Below, piece after piece: positions 13,976-20,531 of a stretch of 20,531 nucleotides of DNA (within the stretch, counting starts at the first letter, position 1; each line of letters opens with the position of its first letter). The position numbers and the translations under genes are program-made. A model generated the notes under the pieces. It did no database searches. It was given only the letters and a program-made list of their open reading frames with translations, and had not been told where the DNA came from. The stretch is from DSOS01 sp035286585 (GTDB taxonomy: Bacteria; Chloroflexota; Anaerolineae; Anaerolineales; UBA4823): the NCBI GenBank assembly GCA_035286585.1, contig DATEDC010000181.1:1-20531 (forward strand), read 5' to 3'.

Positions 13976-14950
13976 GTGAAGTTACCCACTCGAGGAGCGG
14001 CGCAAGCCAGCCGCCTGCCAGGCGCGGAGGCGCTGGGGGGGCACCGCGTAGTGGTGGTAGTGCCGGCGTACAACGAGGAGCGCTTCATCGGCAGCGTGGT
14101 GCTGAAGCTGCTCCGCTACCCGCTGACGGTGATCGTGGTGGACGACGGCTCGAGCGACGACACCGCCACGCTGGCCGAGGCAGCCGGGGCGCAGGTGGTG
14201 CGCCACCAGCAGAACAAGGGCAAGGGCGAGGCGCTGAACACCGGGTTCTGTGCGGCGCGTCTCCTGGAGCCGGAGGCGATCGTGGTGATCGACGGCGACG
14301 GCCAGCACCTGCCCGAGCAGCTGCCTGAACTGCTGTGGCCCGTGCTGAAGGGCGAGGCGGATATCGTGGTCGGCTCGCGCTACCTGGAAAAGACCTGCCA
14401 GGTGCCGGCTCACCGCCTGCTGGGGCACTGGTTCTTCAACCAGGTGACCGGCCTGGCCTCCGGGGTAAAGGTGAGCGATTCGCAGTCCGGCTACCGGGCT
14501 TTCTCGCCGCGGGCGTACAACGCCGAGCTGTTCCGCTGCGCCGATTTCTCGGTGGAAGCGGAGATGCAGTTTCTGGCGCGCGAGCACGGGCTGCGGGTGG
14601 CCGAAGTGCCGGTGGTTATCCGTTACCAGGATAAGCCCAAGCGATCGGCCTGGCGGCAGGGGCTGACGGTGCTGAACGGCGTGCTGCGCCTGACCGGGCA
14701 GTACCGCCCGCTGCTGTTCTTCGGCCTGCCGGGTGCGCTGCTGGTGACGGTCGGGCTGGCGCGGGGCCTGTGGGTGCTCGAGCGCTTCCAGTCTACCCGT
14801 CAGTTAGCCATCGGAAATGCCATCGTCTGCGTGCTGCTGTTTATCACAGGCATGGTGCTGTTTTCCACCGGCATCACCCTGCACTCGGTGCGCGGCCTGC
14901 TCCACGACATGCTGCGGGGCAACGGGCGGGCCAACCACGGGGAACAGTGA
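13976..14950 (+). CDS. GT2 family glycosyltransferase, polyprenyl-phosphate sugar synthase-like
   Basis: A 324-residue GT-A enzyme of the DPM/DPG-synthase type: 'VVVVVPAYNEERFIGSV' (about 25-41), VDDGSSDDT (55-63), 'NKGKGEALNTG', and DGDGQH (106-111) holding the metal-binding Asp residues. 'SDSQSGYRAF' and 'EAEMQFLAREHGLRVAEVPV' are typical acceptor-site motifs. Two C-terminal membrane helices ('LLFFGLPGALLVTVGLA', 'IVCVLLFITGMVLFSTGI') anchor it. It likely loads a nucleotide-activated sugar onto undecaprenyl phosphate. The GTG start is chosen because no ATG lies between the upstream region and the conserved N-terminus. It is the first gene of the tight glycan operon; the next gene begins 1 nt after its TGA. 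Confidence 0.9.
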   Translation: MKLPTRGAAQASRLPGAEALGGHRVVVVVPAYNEERFIGSVVLKLLRYPLTVIVVDDGSSDDTATLAEAAGAQVVRHQQNKGKGEALNTGFCAARLLEPEAIVVIDGDGQHLPEQLPELLWPVLKGEADIVVGSRYLEKTCQVPAHRLLGHWFFNQVTGLASGVKVSDSQSGYRAFSPRAYNAELFRCADFSVEAEMQFLAREHGLRVAEVPVVIRYQDKPKRSAWRQGLTVLNGVLRLTGQYRPLLFFGLPGALLVTVGLARGLWVLERFQSTRQLAIGNAIVCVLLFITGMVLFSTGITLHSVRGLLHDMLRGNGRANHGEQ

Positions 14951-14951
14951 T

Positions 14952-15992
14952 TTGCGCGCCAGCGTAATTATCGTCAGTTATAACAGCCGTGAGGACTTGA
15001 AGCGCTGCCTGCCCTCCTTGCTGCCAAGCCTGGGTGCGCAAGACGAGGTCATCGTGGTGGACAACGCCTCCAGCGACGGCAGCGCCGGATGGCTGGCGCA
15101 GTCCTACCCGCAGATACATCTTGTAAACAGCCCCGATAACCTGGGCTTTGCCGGGGGCAACAATCTGGGCGCTCATTACGCCAATGGGCGATATCTTGCA
15201 TTTTTGAATCCGGACACGGTGGTAGAACCGGGCTGGTTGGAGGCGCTTATCGCAGCTCTGGAGAGCCATCCCGAAGCGGGATTGGCGACTTCAAAAATAT
15301 TGCTTCTTAGCGACCCGGAGCGGATCAACACCTGCGGCAACGATGTGCACATCAGCGGCATCACCTTGTGCCGCGGTATGGGCCTGCTGCGGCAGTCCTT
15401 CTCAAGCCAGGAGGAGGTGAGCGCCGCCTCGGGAGCGGCATTTGTCATTCGCAAGGACGTGTTCGAGGCTTTAGACGGCTTCGACGAGCGTTTCTTCATG
15501 TACATGGAGGACACCGATCTCTCCTGGCGGGCGCGCCTGGCTGGCTATAGCTGCCTGTACGCGCCCGATTCAATCGTTTACCACGACTACACGCTGACCT
15601 TCGGCCCGCTCAAGACCTATTATCAGGAGCGCAACCGCTACCTGATGCTGCTCAAGTGCCTGCGCTTGCGCACTCTGCTGGCTTTGCTGCCCGTTCTATT
15701 GCTGGCTGAGGTGGTCACCTGGGGCTACACCCTGCTGCGCGACCGGCGGAATTTAACGAATAAATTCAAAGCCTATGCCTGGATCGCCAGGCAATGGCGT
15801 TCAATAAGAGTTGAACAAGAGAGCTTCTCGAGGAAGTTTGAGATATCCGAGCGGAGGATACTGGAAAATGCCATCTGGCGCCTGGATTATCAACAGGCGC
15901 ATCCAGGGCTAGCAGCGAGAGTCTCCCGGCTGATATTCGATCCATTATTCTTTGCATTTAGAGCACCACTCGCTTTGTTACGAGTTAGATGA
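14952..15992 (+). CDS. GT2 family glycosyltransferase, rhamnosyltransferase-like
   Basis: A 346-residue GT-A enzyme: 'SVIIVSYNSREDLKRCL' at the N-terminus, DNASSDGS (37-44), 'NLGFAGGNNLG' (63-73), NPDT (86-89) as the metal-binding motif, then 'MYMEDTDLSWRARLAGY' supplying the catalytic-base region. It ends with a membrane-associated helix ('LLPVLLLAEVVTWGYTLL') and a basic tail. The family adds rhamnose and related sugars to lipid-linked glycans. An upstream ATG at 14817 in this frame would add 45 Cys/Pro-rich residues that are a shadow of the previous gene; TTG at 14952, with GGGGAAC before it, fits. The last 230 nt are more AT-rich than the rest. Confidence 0.9.
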   Translation: MRASVIIVSYNSREDLKRCLPSLLPSLGAQDEVIVVDNASSDGSAGWLAQSYPQIHLVNSPDNLGFAGGNNLGAHYANGRYLAFLNPDTVVEPGWLEALIAALESHPEAGLATSKILLLSDPERINTCGNDVHISGITLCRGMGLLRQSFSSQEEVSAASGAAFVIRKDVFEALDGFDERFFMYMEDTDLSWRARLAGYSCLYAPDSIVYHDYTLTFGPLKTYYQERNRYLMLLKCLRLRTLLALLPVLLLAEVVTWGYTLLRDRRNLTNKFKAYAWIARQWRSIRVEQESFSRKFEISERRILENAIWRLDYQQAHPGLAARVSRLIFDPLFFAFRAPLALLRVR

Positions 15993-15993
15993 G

Positions 15994-16443
15994 ATGAAAA
16001 TTGGCATCGTTTGTTCCCACGGCGGTCATTACACGGAGATGCTGCAGATCCTGGAGGCTTTCAGCGGGCGCGAAGTCTTCATCGCCACATACCACAGCGT
16101 GCGGGAGGGGGAAGTGCGGGGGATTGGGCGGGTATATTTCACTGACAACATGGGTGCCAGCGTGTGGAATATGCTCAAGGGCTGGTTCTGGGCTTTAAAG
16201 GTCTTAAGGCGTGAGCGACCGCAGGTGGTCGTCAGCCTGGGTGCGGAGATCGCCCTGCCGTTTTTCTACCTGGGCAAGCTGCTGGGCGCCCGGACAATCT
16301 TCATCGAAAGCTGGTGCCGGGTGGAAAGCCTGTCGCTCACCGGCAGGCTGGTTTACCCGGCGGCGGACGCTTTCTGGGTGCAGTGGCCGCAGTTGCTGGA
16401 GGTCTGCGGTTCCAAGGCGGAATACCACGGGGCGGTGATATGA
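15994..16443 (+). CDS. Alg14/PssD-like glycosyltransferase subunit
   Basis: A 149-residue protein beginning 'MKIGIVCSHGGHYTEMLQ', which matches the Gly-Gly-His nucleotide-facing loop of Alg14/PssD proteins, followed by 'FIATYHS', 'VVVSLGAEIALPFFYLGKLLGA' and 'IFIESWCRVESLSLTGRLVYP'. In the family, Alg14 anchors the catalytic Alg13 partner at the membrane and supplies the acceptor side of a split GT-B enzyme. The longer reading from 15952 overlaps the previous gene and lacks support. ATG 15994 starts 1 nt after the preceding stop. Its TGA overlaps the next ATG as ATGA, so translation of the pair is coupled, as expected for subunits. Confidence 0.9.
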   Translation: MKIGIVCSHGGHYTEMLQILEAFSGREVFIATYHSVREGEVRGIGRVYFTDNMGASVWNMLKGWFWALKVLRRERPQVVVSLGAEIALPFFYLGKLLGARTIFIESWCRVESLSLTGRLVYPAADAFWVQWPQLLEVCGSKAEYHGAVI

Positions 16444-16925
16444 TCCTGGTCACGGTCGGGACGCACAATCAGGGCTTCGAGCGGCTGGTCCGGGCGGTGG
16501 ATGAGCTGGCTGGCGAGCTGGATGAGCGGATGGTGATCCAGTACGGGGCATCGACGTATCTTCCACAGCAGGCCGAGGGCTTCCAGTGGACCACGAGCGA
16601 GGAGATGGAGCGGCTGACCAGCCAGGCGCGGGTGGTGGTCAGCCACGCCGCAGCCGGGGCGATCATCCTGGCTTTGAGACTGGGTAAACCGCTGGTGGTC
16701 GTTCCACGTCTAAAAGTCTACCGAGAACACTTCGACGACCATCAGGCGCAGCTCGCCGCGGCGCTCGCCGGGACGGGCAGGCTGGTCTGCGTTGCAAAGC
16801 CCACGCCGCAAGCCTTGCGCCTGGCGGTCGCGCAAACTGCGCAGCTAAAGCCACCAACAGACCAGCCAGATCGGCTAAGGCAGGCGCTGCGGAGGCGCCT
16901 GGCTGGGTGGGAAGGGGAGAGATAA
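16440..16925 (+). CDS. Alg13/PssE-like glycosyltransferase catalytic subunit
   Basis: A 161-residue GT28 C-terminal-type domain: 'MILVTVGTHNQGFERLVRAV' at the start, 'VVVSHAAAGAIILALRLGKP' (about 65-84) for donor binding, and 'YREHFDDHQAQLA', the signature that holds the UDP-sugar. Together with the Alg14-like partner it would form a complete split GT-B transferase adding a second sugar to a lipid-linked acceptor. The start is the ATG at 16440, overlapping the previous stop by 4 nt; the in-frame extension back to 16314 is a shadow of the partner gene. The C-terminal 40 residues are basic and helical. Confidence 0.9.
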   Translation: MILVTVGTHNQGFERLVRAVDELAGELDERMVIQYGASTYLPQQAEGFQWTTSEEMERLTSQARVVVSHAAAGAIILALRLGKPLVVVPRLKVYREHFDDHQAQLAAALAGTGRLVCVAKPTPQALRLAVAQTAQLKPPTDQPDRLRQALRRRLAGWEGER

Positions 16926-16927
16926 GC

Positions 16928-18067
16928 GTGCGCATCGCGATGATCCTCTCGACTCCGCTGCCGCCGCGAGAGGGGATCGGCTTCTACGCCTGGAACCTGG
17001 CGTGCTATCTTACCCGCCAGGGTCACAGGGTCCACCTGATCACGCGCGGCGGATACCGCCCTACCCTTCGCGAGGATGTGGAAGGGATTACTATCTGGCG
17101 GCCGACTTTTATACCGGTCTATCCTTTCCACGTACATTTACACGGTTTGTTCGTCTCAAGGCTTCTTCGCGAGTTGGAATCGGCCATCGATGTCTTCCAT
17201 CTTCACATGCCGCTTGTGCCCCTTATTTCGACAGATCGGCCAATTTTGATTACTTTTCACTCCTCTTTAAATCTGGACGCCCAATTAACACCCGTTGAAA
17301 GCCTATATACATTGTTAATGAAACTTCAGTCGCCCATCAGTTACAGATTGGAACTGAATAATATCAAATACGCCACACGCGTGACGGCAGTGTCTCCCTG
17401 GGTAGCTGAAGCGATCCAGAATTATCCCCAAAATCCCGGCAATATTGAGATCATGGGGAATGGCGTGGATACGAATGACTTCAAACCGGCTGACCAAAAC
17501 GAGAGGAGAGAAAAAGTTGTACTGACGGTAGGCCGTTTGGGACCCGGAAAAGGGCTGCATGATCTGATCGAGGCAGCGGGGGTGGTCATCCAGGAAATTC
17601 CTGAAGCGCGCTTCCTGATCGTCGGGGAAGGTAATTTGCGAGCGTCGCTTGAGAAGCTCATCCACCAAAGAAGGTTGGAAAATTGTATCCAGATGACAGG
17701 ACATATTTCCAATCGAGCGCGGTTAATCGATTTGTTTCGTAAGGCTTCACTCTTCGTTTTGCCCTCTCATCATGAGGGTTTACCGACTGTGCTTTTGGAA
17801 GCCATGGCCTGCGGCTGTCCCGTGCTGGCAACCCGGATAGGAGGAATCCCTTACGTTATTCAAGATGGTGAAAACGGGAGGTTAATTTCCCCAGGCAATG
17901 TCAGGGAATTAAGCCAGGGGATCATCCATCTACTTGAAAATTGCCAGCTTTCAATAAGCCTGGGAAGGCAAGCCCATAAAACAGTAGAAGAGCGGTTTTC
18001 TTGGGAAACGATTGGCGCACAGTTTGTCCAACTATATCGGAGCCTGGCTCAAGGGGTAGGGAGTTGA
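16928..18067 (+). CDS. GT4 family glycosyltransferase
   Basis: A 379-residue GT-B enzyme: N-terminal 'ILSTPLPPREGIGFYAWNLACYL' with the acceptor-side Gly-rich loop, then 'VLTVGRLGPGKGLHDLIEA' (about 200-220) and 'HEGLPTVLLEAMACGCPVLAT' (the E-x7-E donor-binding motif; quoted here in part as HEGLPTVLLEAMACG). 'RIGGIPYVIQDGENGRL' completes the retaining GT4 pattern. GTG 16928 follows AAGGGGAGA at good spacing; ATG 16940 is an alternative. Composition changes inside the gene: the first 170 nt are as GC-rich as the neighbours, while 17100-18060 is visibly AT-richer, suggesting a mosaic or recently acquired body. Confidence 0.92.
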   Translation: MRIAMILSTPLPPREGIGFYAWNLACYLTRQGHRVHLITRGGYRPTLREDVEGITIWRPTFIPVYPFHVHLHGLFVSRLLRELESAIDVFHLHMPLVPLISTDRPILITFHSSLNLDAQLTPVESLYTLLMKLQSPISYRLELNNIKYATRVTAVSPWVAEAIQNYPQNPGNIEIMGNGVDTNDFKPADQNERREKVVLTVGRLGPGKGLHDLIEAAGVVIQEIPEARFLIVGEGNLRASLEKLIHQRRLENCIQMTGHISNRARLIDLFRKASLFVLPSHHEGLPTVLLEAMACGCPVLATRIGGIPYVIQDGENGRLISPGNVRELSQGIIHLLENCQLSISLGRQAHKTVEERFSWETIGAQFVQLYRSLAQGVGS

Positions 18068-19266
18068 GGAATGTGCGTGGATCGGTTTGTTTGGTAGTTA
18101 GCGGGCTGCAGGCAGCCAACGCCCGGTTGCAGCCCTGGCGCTATCTACTGGAGGTGGGGCGCGGGCTGGCGCGCCTGGGCTATGGCGTGACCCTGCTGAG
18201 CGATGGCAGCCGGGCGGCGCAGGGCGAAATCCTGTCCGGGCTGCCCCTGGTGCGCCTGCCGGATGTGCGCCTCTTCCCCTGGAGGTCCTCGACCCCGCTG
18301 GAGAGCGCCCTGGAGCAGATCGCGCCGGACGTCCTGCTGCTGAACGTCGGCCTGACCAGCTTCCTGCACCAGGACTTCCGCCTGTGGCGCAGATATCCTG
18401 CCATCGGCGTTTTCACCAGCCCGCTGTACACGCTAAGCCAGCTTGGGCGCATCGGGCTTGCCAGGCTGTGGCGGGATCGCTCGCTGACTGCCATCCACCT
18501 GCTGGGGGCGCTGGCGCCGCAGCGGCTGCTGCGGAAGCGCCTGCAAAACAGCGGCCTGGGCGGGCTGGTGGTGCAGACCCAAACCACGCGCCGCCAGCTC
18601 GTGGAGCGCGGTTTGTGGCAGGGATGGCTAGAGGTGATCCCGCCCGGCGTCGACCCGGATTGGAGTGCCATTCATCCAGTAATAGCCGCCTGCAAGCGCC
18701 AGGAGCTTGGATATGGCCCGGAGGACGTAGTGGTAGCCTACTTCGGCTCGCCAGCGCCTCTGCGCGGGCTGCCATCGTTAATCCGGGCGGTCGAGCGGGC
18801 GCGGCAGAAGCTCCCCTCACTAAAGCTGCTGGCGCTCAGCCGCCTACGCCCGGGTGAGCTGCGAAGGGAAGAGGCATGGCTGAAGCGATATTTGTCAGCC
18901 GACGGGCGAGGCAAATTTATCCATTTGATTGATGGATTTTTGGAATTGGAAGAATTGGTCCAATCAGTCGCGGCCTGCGACTTGGTAGCCGTGCCTTTCG
19001 AGCTGGTGCCCTCCGACGCCCCATTAAGCGCGCTGGAAGCCCAGGCGCTGGGGAAACCACTGGTGACCAGCGATATCGCCTGCCTGCCCGAGCTGGCCGC
19101 GGGCGGGAAGCACTATCTGGTCCAGCCGGGCGACACGGAGTCGCTGGCCTCAGCGCTGGAACAGGCGGTCAGCGAGCTACAGCAGAATAAGCAGGTATCA
19201 TTCGCCCCGGTGCGCTCGTGGCAGGCGGTGGGCAAGGATTGGGCCCAGTTGCTGGAGAGGCTGTGA
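18064..19266 (+). CDS. GT-B (GT4-like) glycosyltransferase
   Basis: A roughly 400-residue GT-B protein, more diverged than its neighbour. The N-terminal domain has 'VCLVVSGLQAANARLQPWRY' and 'LLSDGSRAAQGEIL'. The C-terminal domain has 'VVVAYFGSPAPLRGLPSLIRAV', 'CDLVAVPFELVPSDAPLSALE' (quoted in part: 'VPFELVPSDAPLSALE', an E-x-to-E motif) and 'ALGKPLVTSDIACLPEL'. The donor and acceptor are unknown. The start is uncertain: TTG 18064 overlaps the previous stop (TTGA) and has AAGGGG upstream; GTG 18073 is an alternative. It returns to the high GC of the cluster, and its last codons overlap the next gene by 4 nt. Confidence 0.83.
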   Translation: MRNVRGSVCLVVSGLQAANARLQPWRYLLEVGRGLARLGYGVTLLSDGSRAAQGEILSGLPLVRLPDVRLFPWRSSTPLESALEQIAPDVLLLNVGLTSFLHQDFRLWRRYPAIGVFTSPLYTLSQLGRIGLARLWRDRSLTAIHLLGALAPQRLLRKRLQNSGLGGLVVQTQTTRRQLVERGLWQGWLEVIPPGVDPDWSAIHPVIAACKRQELGYGPEDVVVAYFGSPAPLRGLPSLIRAVERARQKLPSLKLLALSRLRPGELRREEAWLKRYLSADGRGKFIHLIDGFLELEELVQSVAACDLVAVPFELVPSDAPLSALEAQALGKPLVTSDIACLPELAAGGKHYLVQPGDTESLASALEQAVSELQQNKQVSFAPVRSWQAVGKDWAQLLERL

Positions 19267-19895
19267 AACGCGGCCACTTCATTTACATCACAGGCTGTGA
19301 CGGCACCGGTAAAACCACCCAGACTGAGCTTCTGCTAAAGCAGCTTCAGGCGCAGGGAGTGAGGGCACGCCATCTCTGGCTGCGCTTCCCGTTCTTGTTC
19401 AGCCTTCCGCTGCTGGCGTACGCCCGCCTGCGCGGCTACAGCTGGTATGAAGTGACGAACGGCGTGCGCCACGGCTACTGGGACTTTCGCCGTTCGCGGC
19501 TGATGAGGCGTATATTCCCTTGGGTTCTCCTGCTGGACGCGGCAATAGCGGCGCTGTGGGCGATCTACCTGCCCCTCTGGCGCGGCGAGACGGTCGTCTG
19601 CGAGCGCTTCGTGCTGGATATGCTGGTGGATCTGGGCGTCGCGGCTGGCGAGCCCGAATTTTACATCCAATGGCCGGGCCGGCTGTACTGGCGGCTTTTA
19701 CCACAAAATGCGCTTGTATTTGTGTTAGACCTGGATGTGATGACAATTCGCACCCGGCGGGCAGATTTGACCAGCGACCGGCGGCTGGCAGACAGAGTGG
19801 AAGCTTTTCGCGCCCTTGCCCTGACGAGAAAATTGAAGATGATATCGAGTGCACCGCCCGTGATGGAAGTCAATCGCTTGATGACGAATAATTGA
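19263..19895 (+). CDS. Thymidylate-kinase-like P-loop protein
   Basis: A 210-residue P-loop protein. 'YITGCDGTGKTTQTELLLKQL' (here cited in part: GCDGTGKTT, residues 11-19) is a Walker A of the thymidylate-kinase type. 'ETVVCERFVLDMLVDL' replaces the kinase DRY motif with ERF, and 'RRADLTSDRRLADRV' resembles a LID region. The middle is unusually hydrophobic and aromatic ('FPWVLLLDAAIAALWAIYLPLW'), unlike housekeeping dTMP kinase, so it may be membrane-associated. Its position in a glycan operon argues against a role in DNA precursor synthesis; it might phosphorylate a lipid or sugar intermediate (inference). GTG start overlaps the preceding TGA as GTGA. The last 200 nt are AT-richer. Confidence 0.8.
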   Translation: MKRGHFIYITGCDGTGKTTQTELLLKQLQAQGVRARHLWLRFPFLFSLPLLAYARLRGYSWYEVTNGVRHGYWDFRRSRLMRRIFPWVLLLDAAIAALWAIYLPLWRGETVVCERFVLDMLVDLGVAAGEPEFYIQWPGRLYWRLLPQNALVFVLDLDVMTIRTRRADLTSDRRLADRVEAFRALALTRKLKMISSAPPVMEVNRLMTNN

Positions 19896-19905
19896 GATTA
19901 TTCCG

Positions 19906-20523
19906 ATGGAACGACTTCGTACTTCAAAATATGGGAAATTCAGCTACGGACCTCTCCGTTTCCTGTTGCGCAGCCCGCTGGCGGCTGTGCTCTCGCATTG
20001 GACCTTCCAGAGTTTGTTTTACATGGGTCTGGCTGAGCGCGTGTTCAAGCTGGGATTGGATATCATTGTAACGGGCTTGGTGAGCTCACTATTGAACGCA
20101 TGGCTGACCTGGCATGTTGCCCTGATCCTTGGTTTCCTGGCGGCTCACACGCTAAACTTCCTGTTCAATGGGCATTTGTGGGGCGTGCTCAAAAATTATG
20201 GTTACGTACATACTGCCTACAATAATTACAACCGCTACATGGAGAAACTGGCTGGACGCGCAAACCGGGTGGCTGCCATCGAGCGGCTTGTGGTTGTCGG
20301 CAGCCTGGCTAAGCACGAGTGGACACCCCAGTCCGATCTAGACGCACGCATCCTGTATAAGCCCGGCGCACTCAACAGCCTGCGCGTTTGCCTGTTTCTC
20401 GTGGGCGAGCGCACACATGCACTCTTATCCCGCTTTCCACTCGACATTTACGCGATGGATCATGAAAAATCTTTCAGGAAAACTTTAGGAGAGAAACAGG
20501 GGATCGATCTCCTCAAACAGTAA
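19906..20523 (+). CDS. Membrane-anchored nucleotidyltransferase-fold protein
   Basis: A 205-residue protein with two parts. Residues about 47-92 hold two hydrophobic segments ('LDIIVTGLVSSLLNAWLTW', 'VALILGFLAAHTLNFLF'). Residues about 120-190 are a minimal nucleotidyltransferase fold: 'LVVVGSLAKHEWTPQSDLD' gives the GS (132-133) and paired carboxylates D144 and D146, and 'FPLDIYAMD' offers the third carboxylate D180. All three metal-binding acids are therefore present, so it is probably active. The nucleotide and acceptor are unknown; transfer to a sugar, lipid or protein of the cell envelope is a guess from context. The ATG at 19906 lacks a good ribosome site and follows the previous stop by 10 nt, so translation may be coupled. 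Confidence 0.78.
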   Translation: MERLRTSKYGKFSYGPLRFLLRSPLAAVLSHWTFQSLFYMGLAERVFKLGLDIIVTGLVSSLLNAWLTWHVALILGFLAAHTLNFLFNGHLWGVLKNYGYVHTAYNNYNRYMEKLAGRANRVAAIERLVVVGSLAKHEWTPQSDLDARILYKPGALNSLRVCLFLVGERTHALLSRFPLDIYAMDHEKSFRKTLGEKQGIDLLKQ

Positions 20524-20531
20524 ATAAAAAG

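Noticed and set aside
14817..14951. 45-residue N-terminal extension of the second GT2
   Set aside because: It overlaps the end of the first GT2 in another frame and is Cys/Pro-rich nonsense; the TTG at 14952 begins at the family N-terminus.

Overview
The window is a GC-rich bacterial chromosome segment that looks like Chloroflexota, probably Anaerolineae-like. This is an inference from gene content: a class III cyclase fused to an AAA/TPR region, a CarD-family regulator beside an RRM/Gly-Arg RNA-binding protein, a GT39 membrane protein, and polysaccharide genes with many GTG/TTG starts. No rRNA, tRNA or other taxonomic marker is present, so the assignment is moderate. No CRISPR array, intact insertion sequence or phage gene was seen.

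Layout. 1-800: an SRPBCC-fold protein and a decayed short-chain dehydrogenase fragment. 806-6083 (minus strand): a signalling block with a very large adenylate/guanylate cyclase-ATPase-TPR protein, a small unknown protein, and a SpoIIE-type phosphatase carrying a cyclic-nucleotide-binding domain. The last two form an operon with their own promoter, which is overlapped by an inverted repeat. 6126-7513 (plus): a CarD-like regulator and an RRM RNA-binding protein. Each is preceded by an extended -10 promoter and a GC-rich hairpin of the same design near the predicted 5' end of its mRNA. 7538-10886 (minus): a galactose-oxidase-like copper radical enzyme with all its ligands, followed by a GT39 membrane glycosyltransferase that carries an in-frame repeat-like insertion. 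11135-13508 (plus): a small unknown protein, a matrixin metalloprotease with peptidoglycan-binding-like domain and cysteine switch, then an SDR oxidoreductase. 13509-13975: non-coding DNA with a palindrome, a candidate promoter and a hairpin. 13976-20523 (plus): eight genes with gaps of at most 10 nt or 4-nt overlaps, forming a cell-surface glycan operon (two GT2 enzymes, an Alg14/Alg13-like pair, two GT-B enzymes, a thymidylate-kinase-like protein and a membrane-anchored nucleotidyltransferase).

How the genes may work together. The cyclase could make the ligand sensed by the neighbouring phosphatase, giving a compact second-messenger-to-phosphatase module (inference). The paired leader hairpins suggest common control of the transcription regulator and the RNA-binding protein. 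The last operon should build a glycan on a lipid carrier: the Alg13/14-like pair and GT2/GT-B enzymes would add sugars, while the kinase-like and nucleotidyltransferase-like proteins have no obvious textbook role and are the least understood part of the window.
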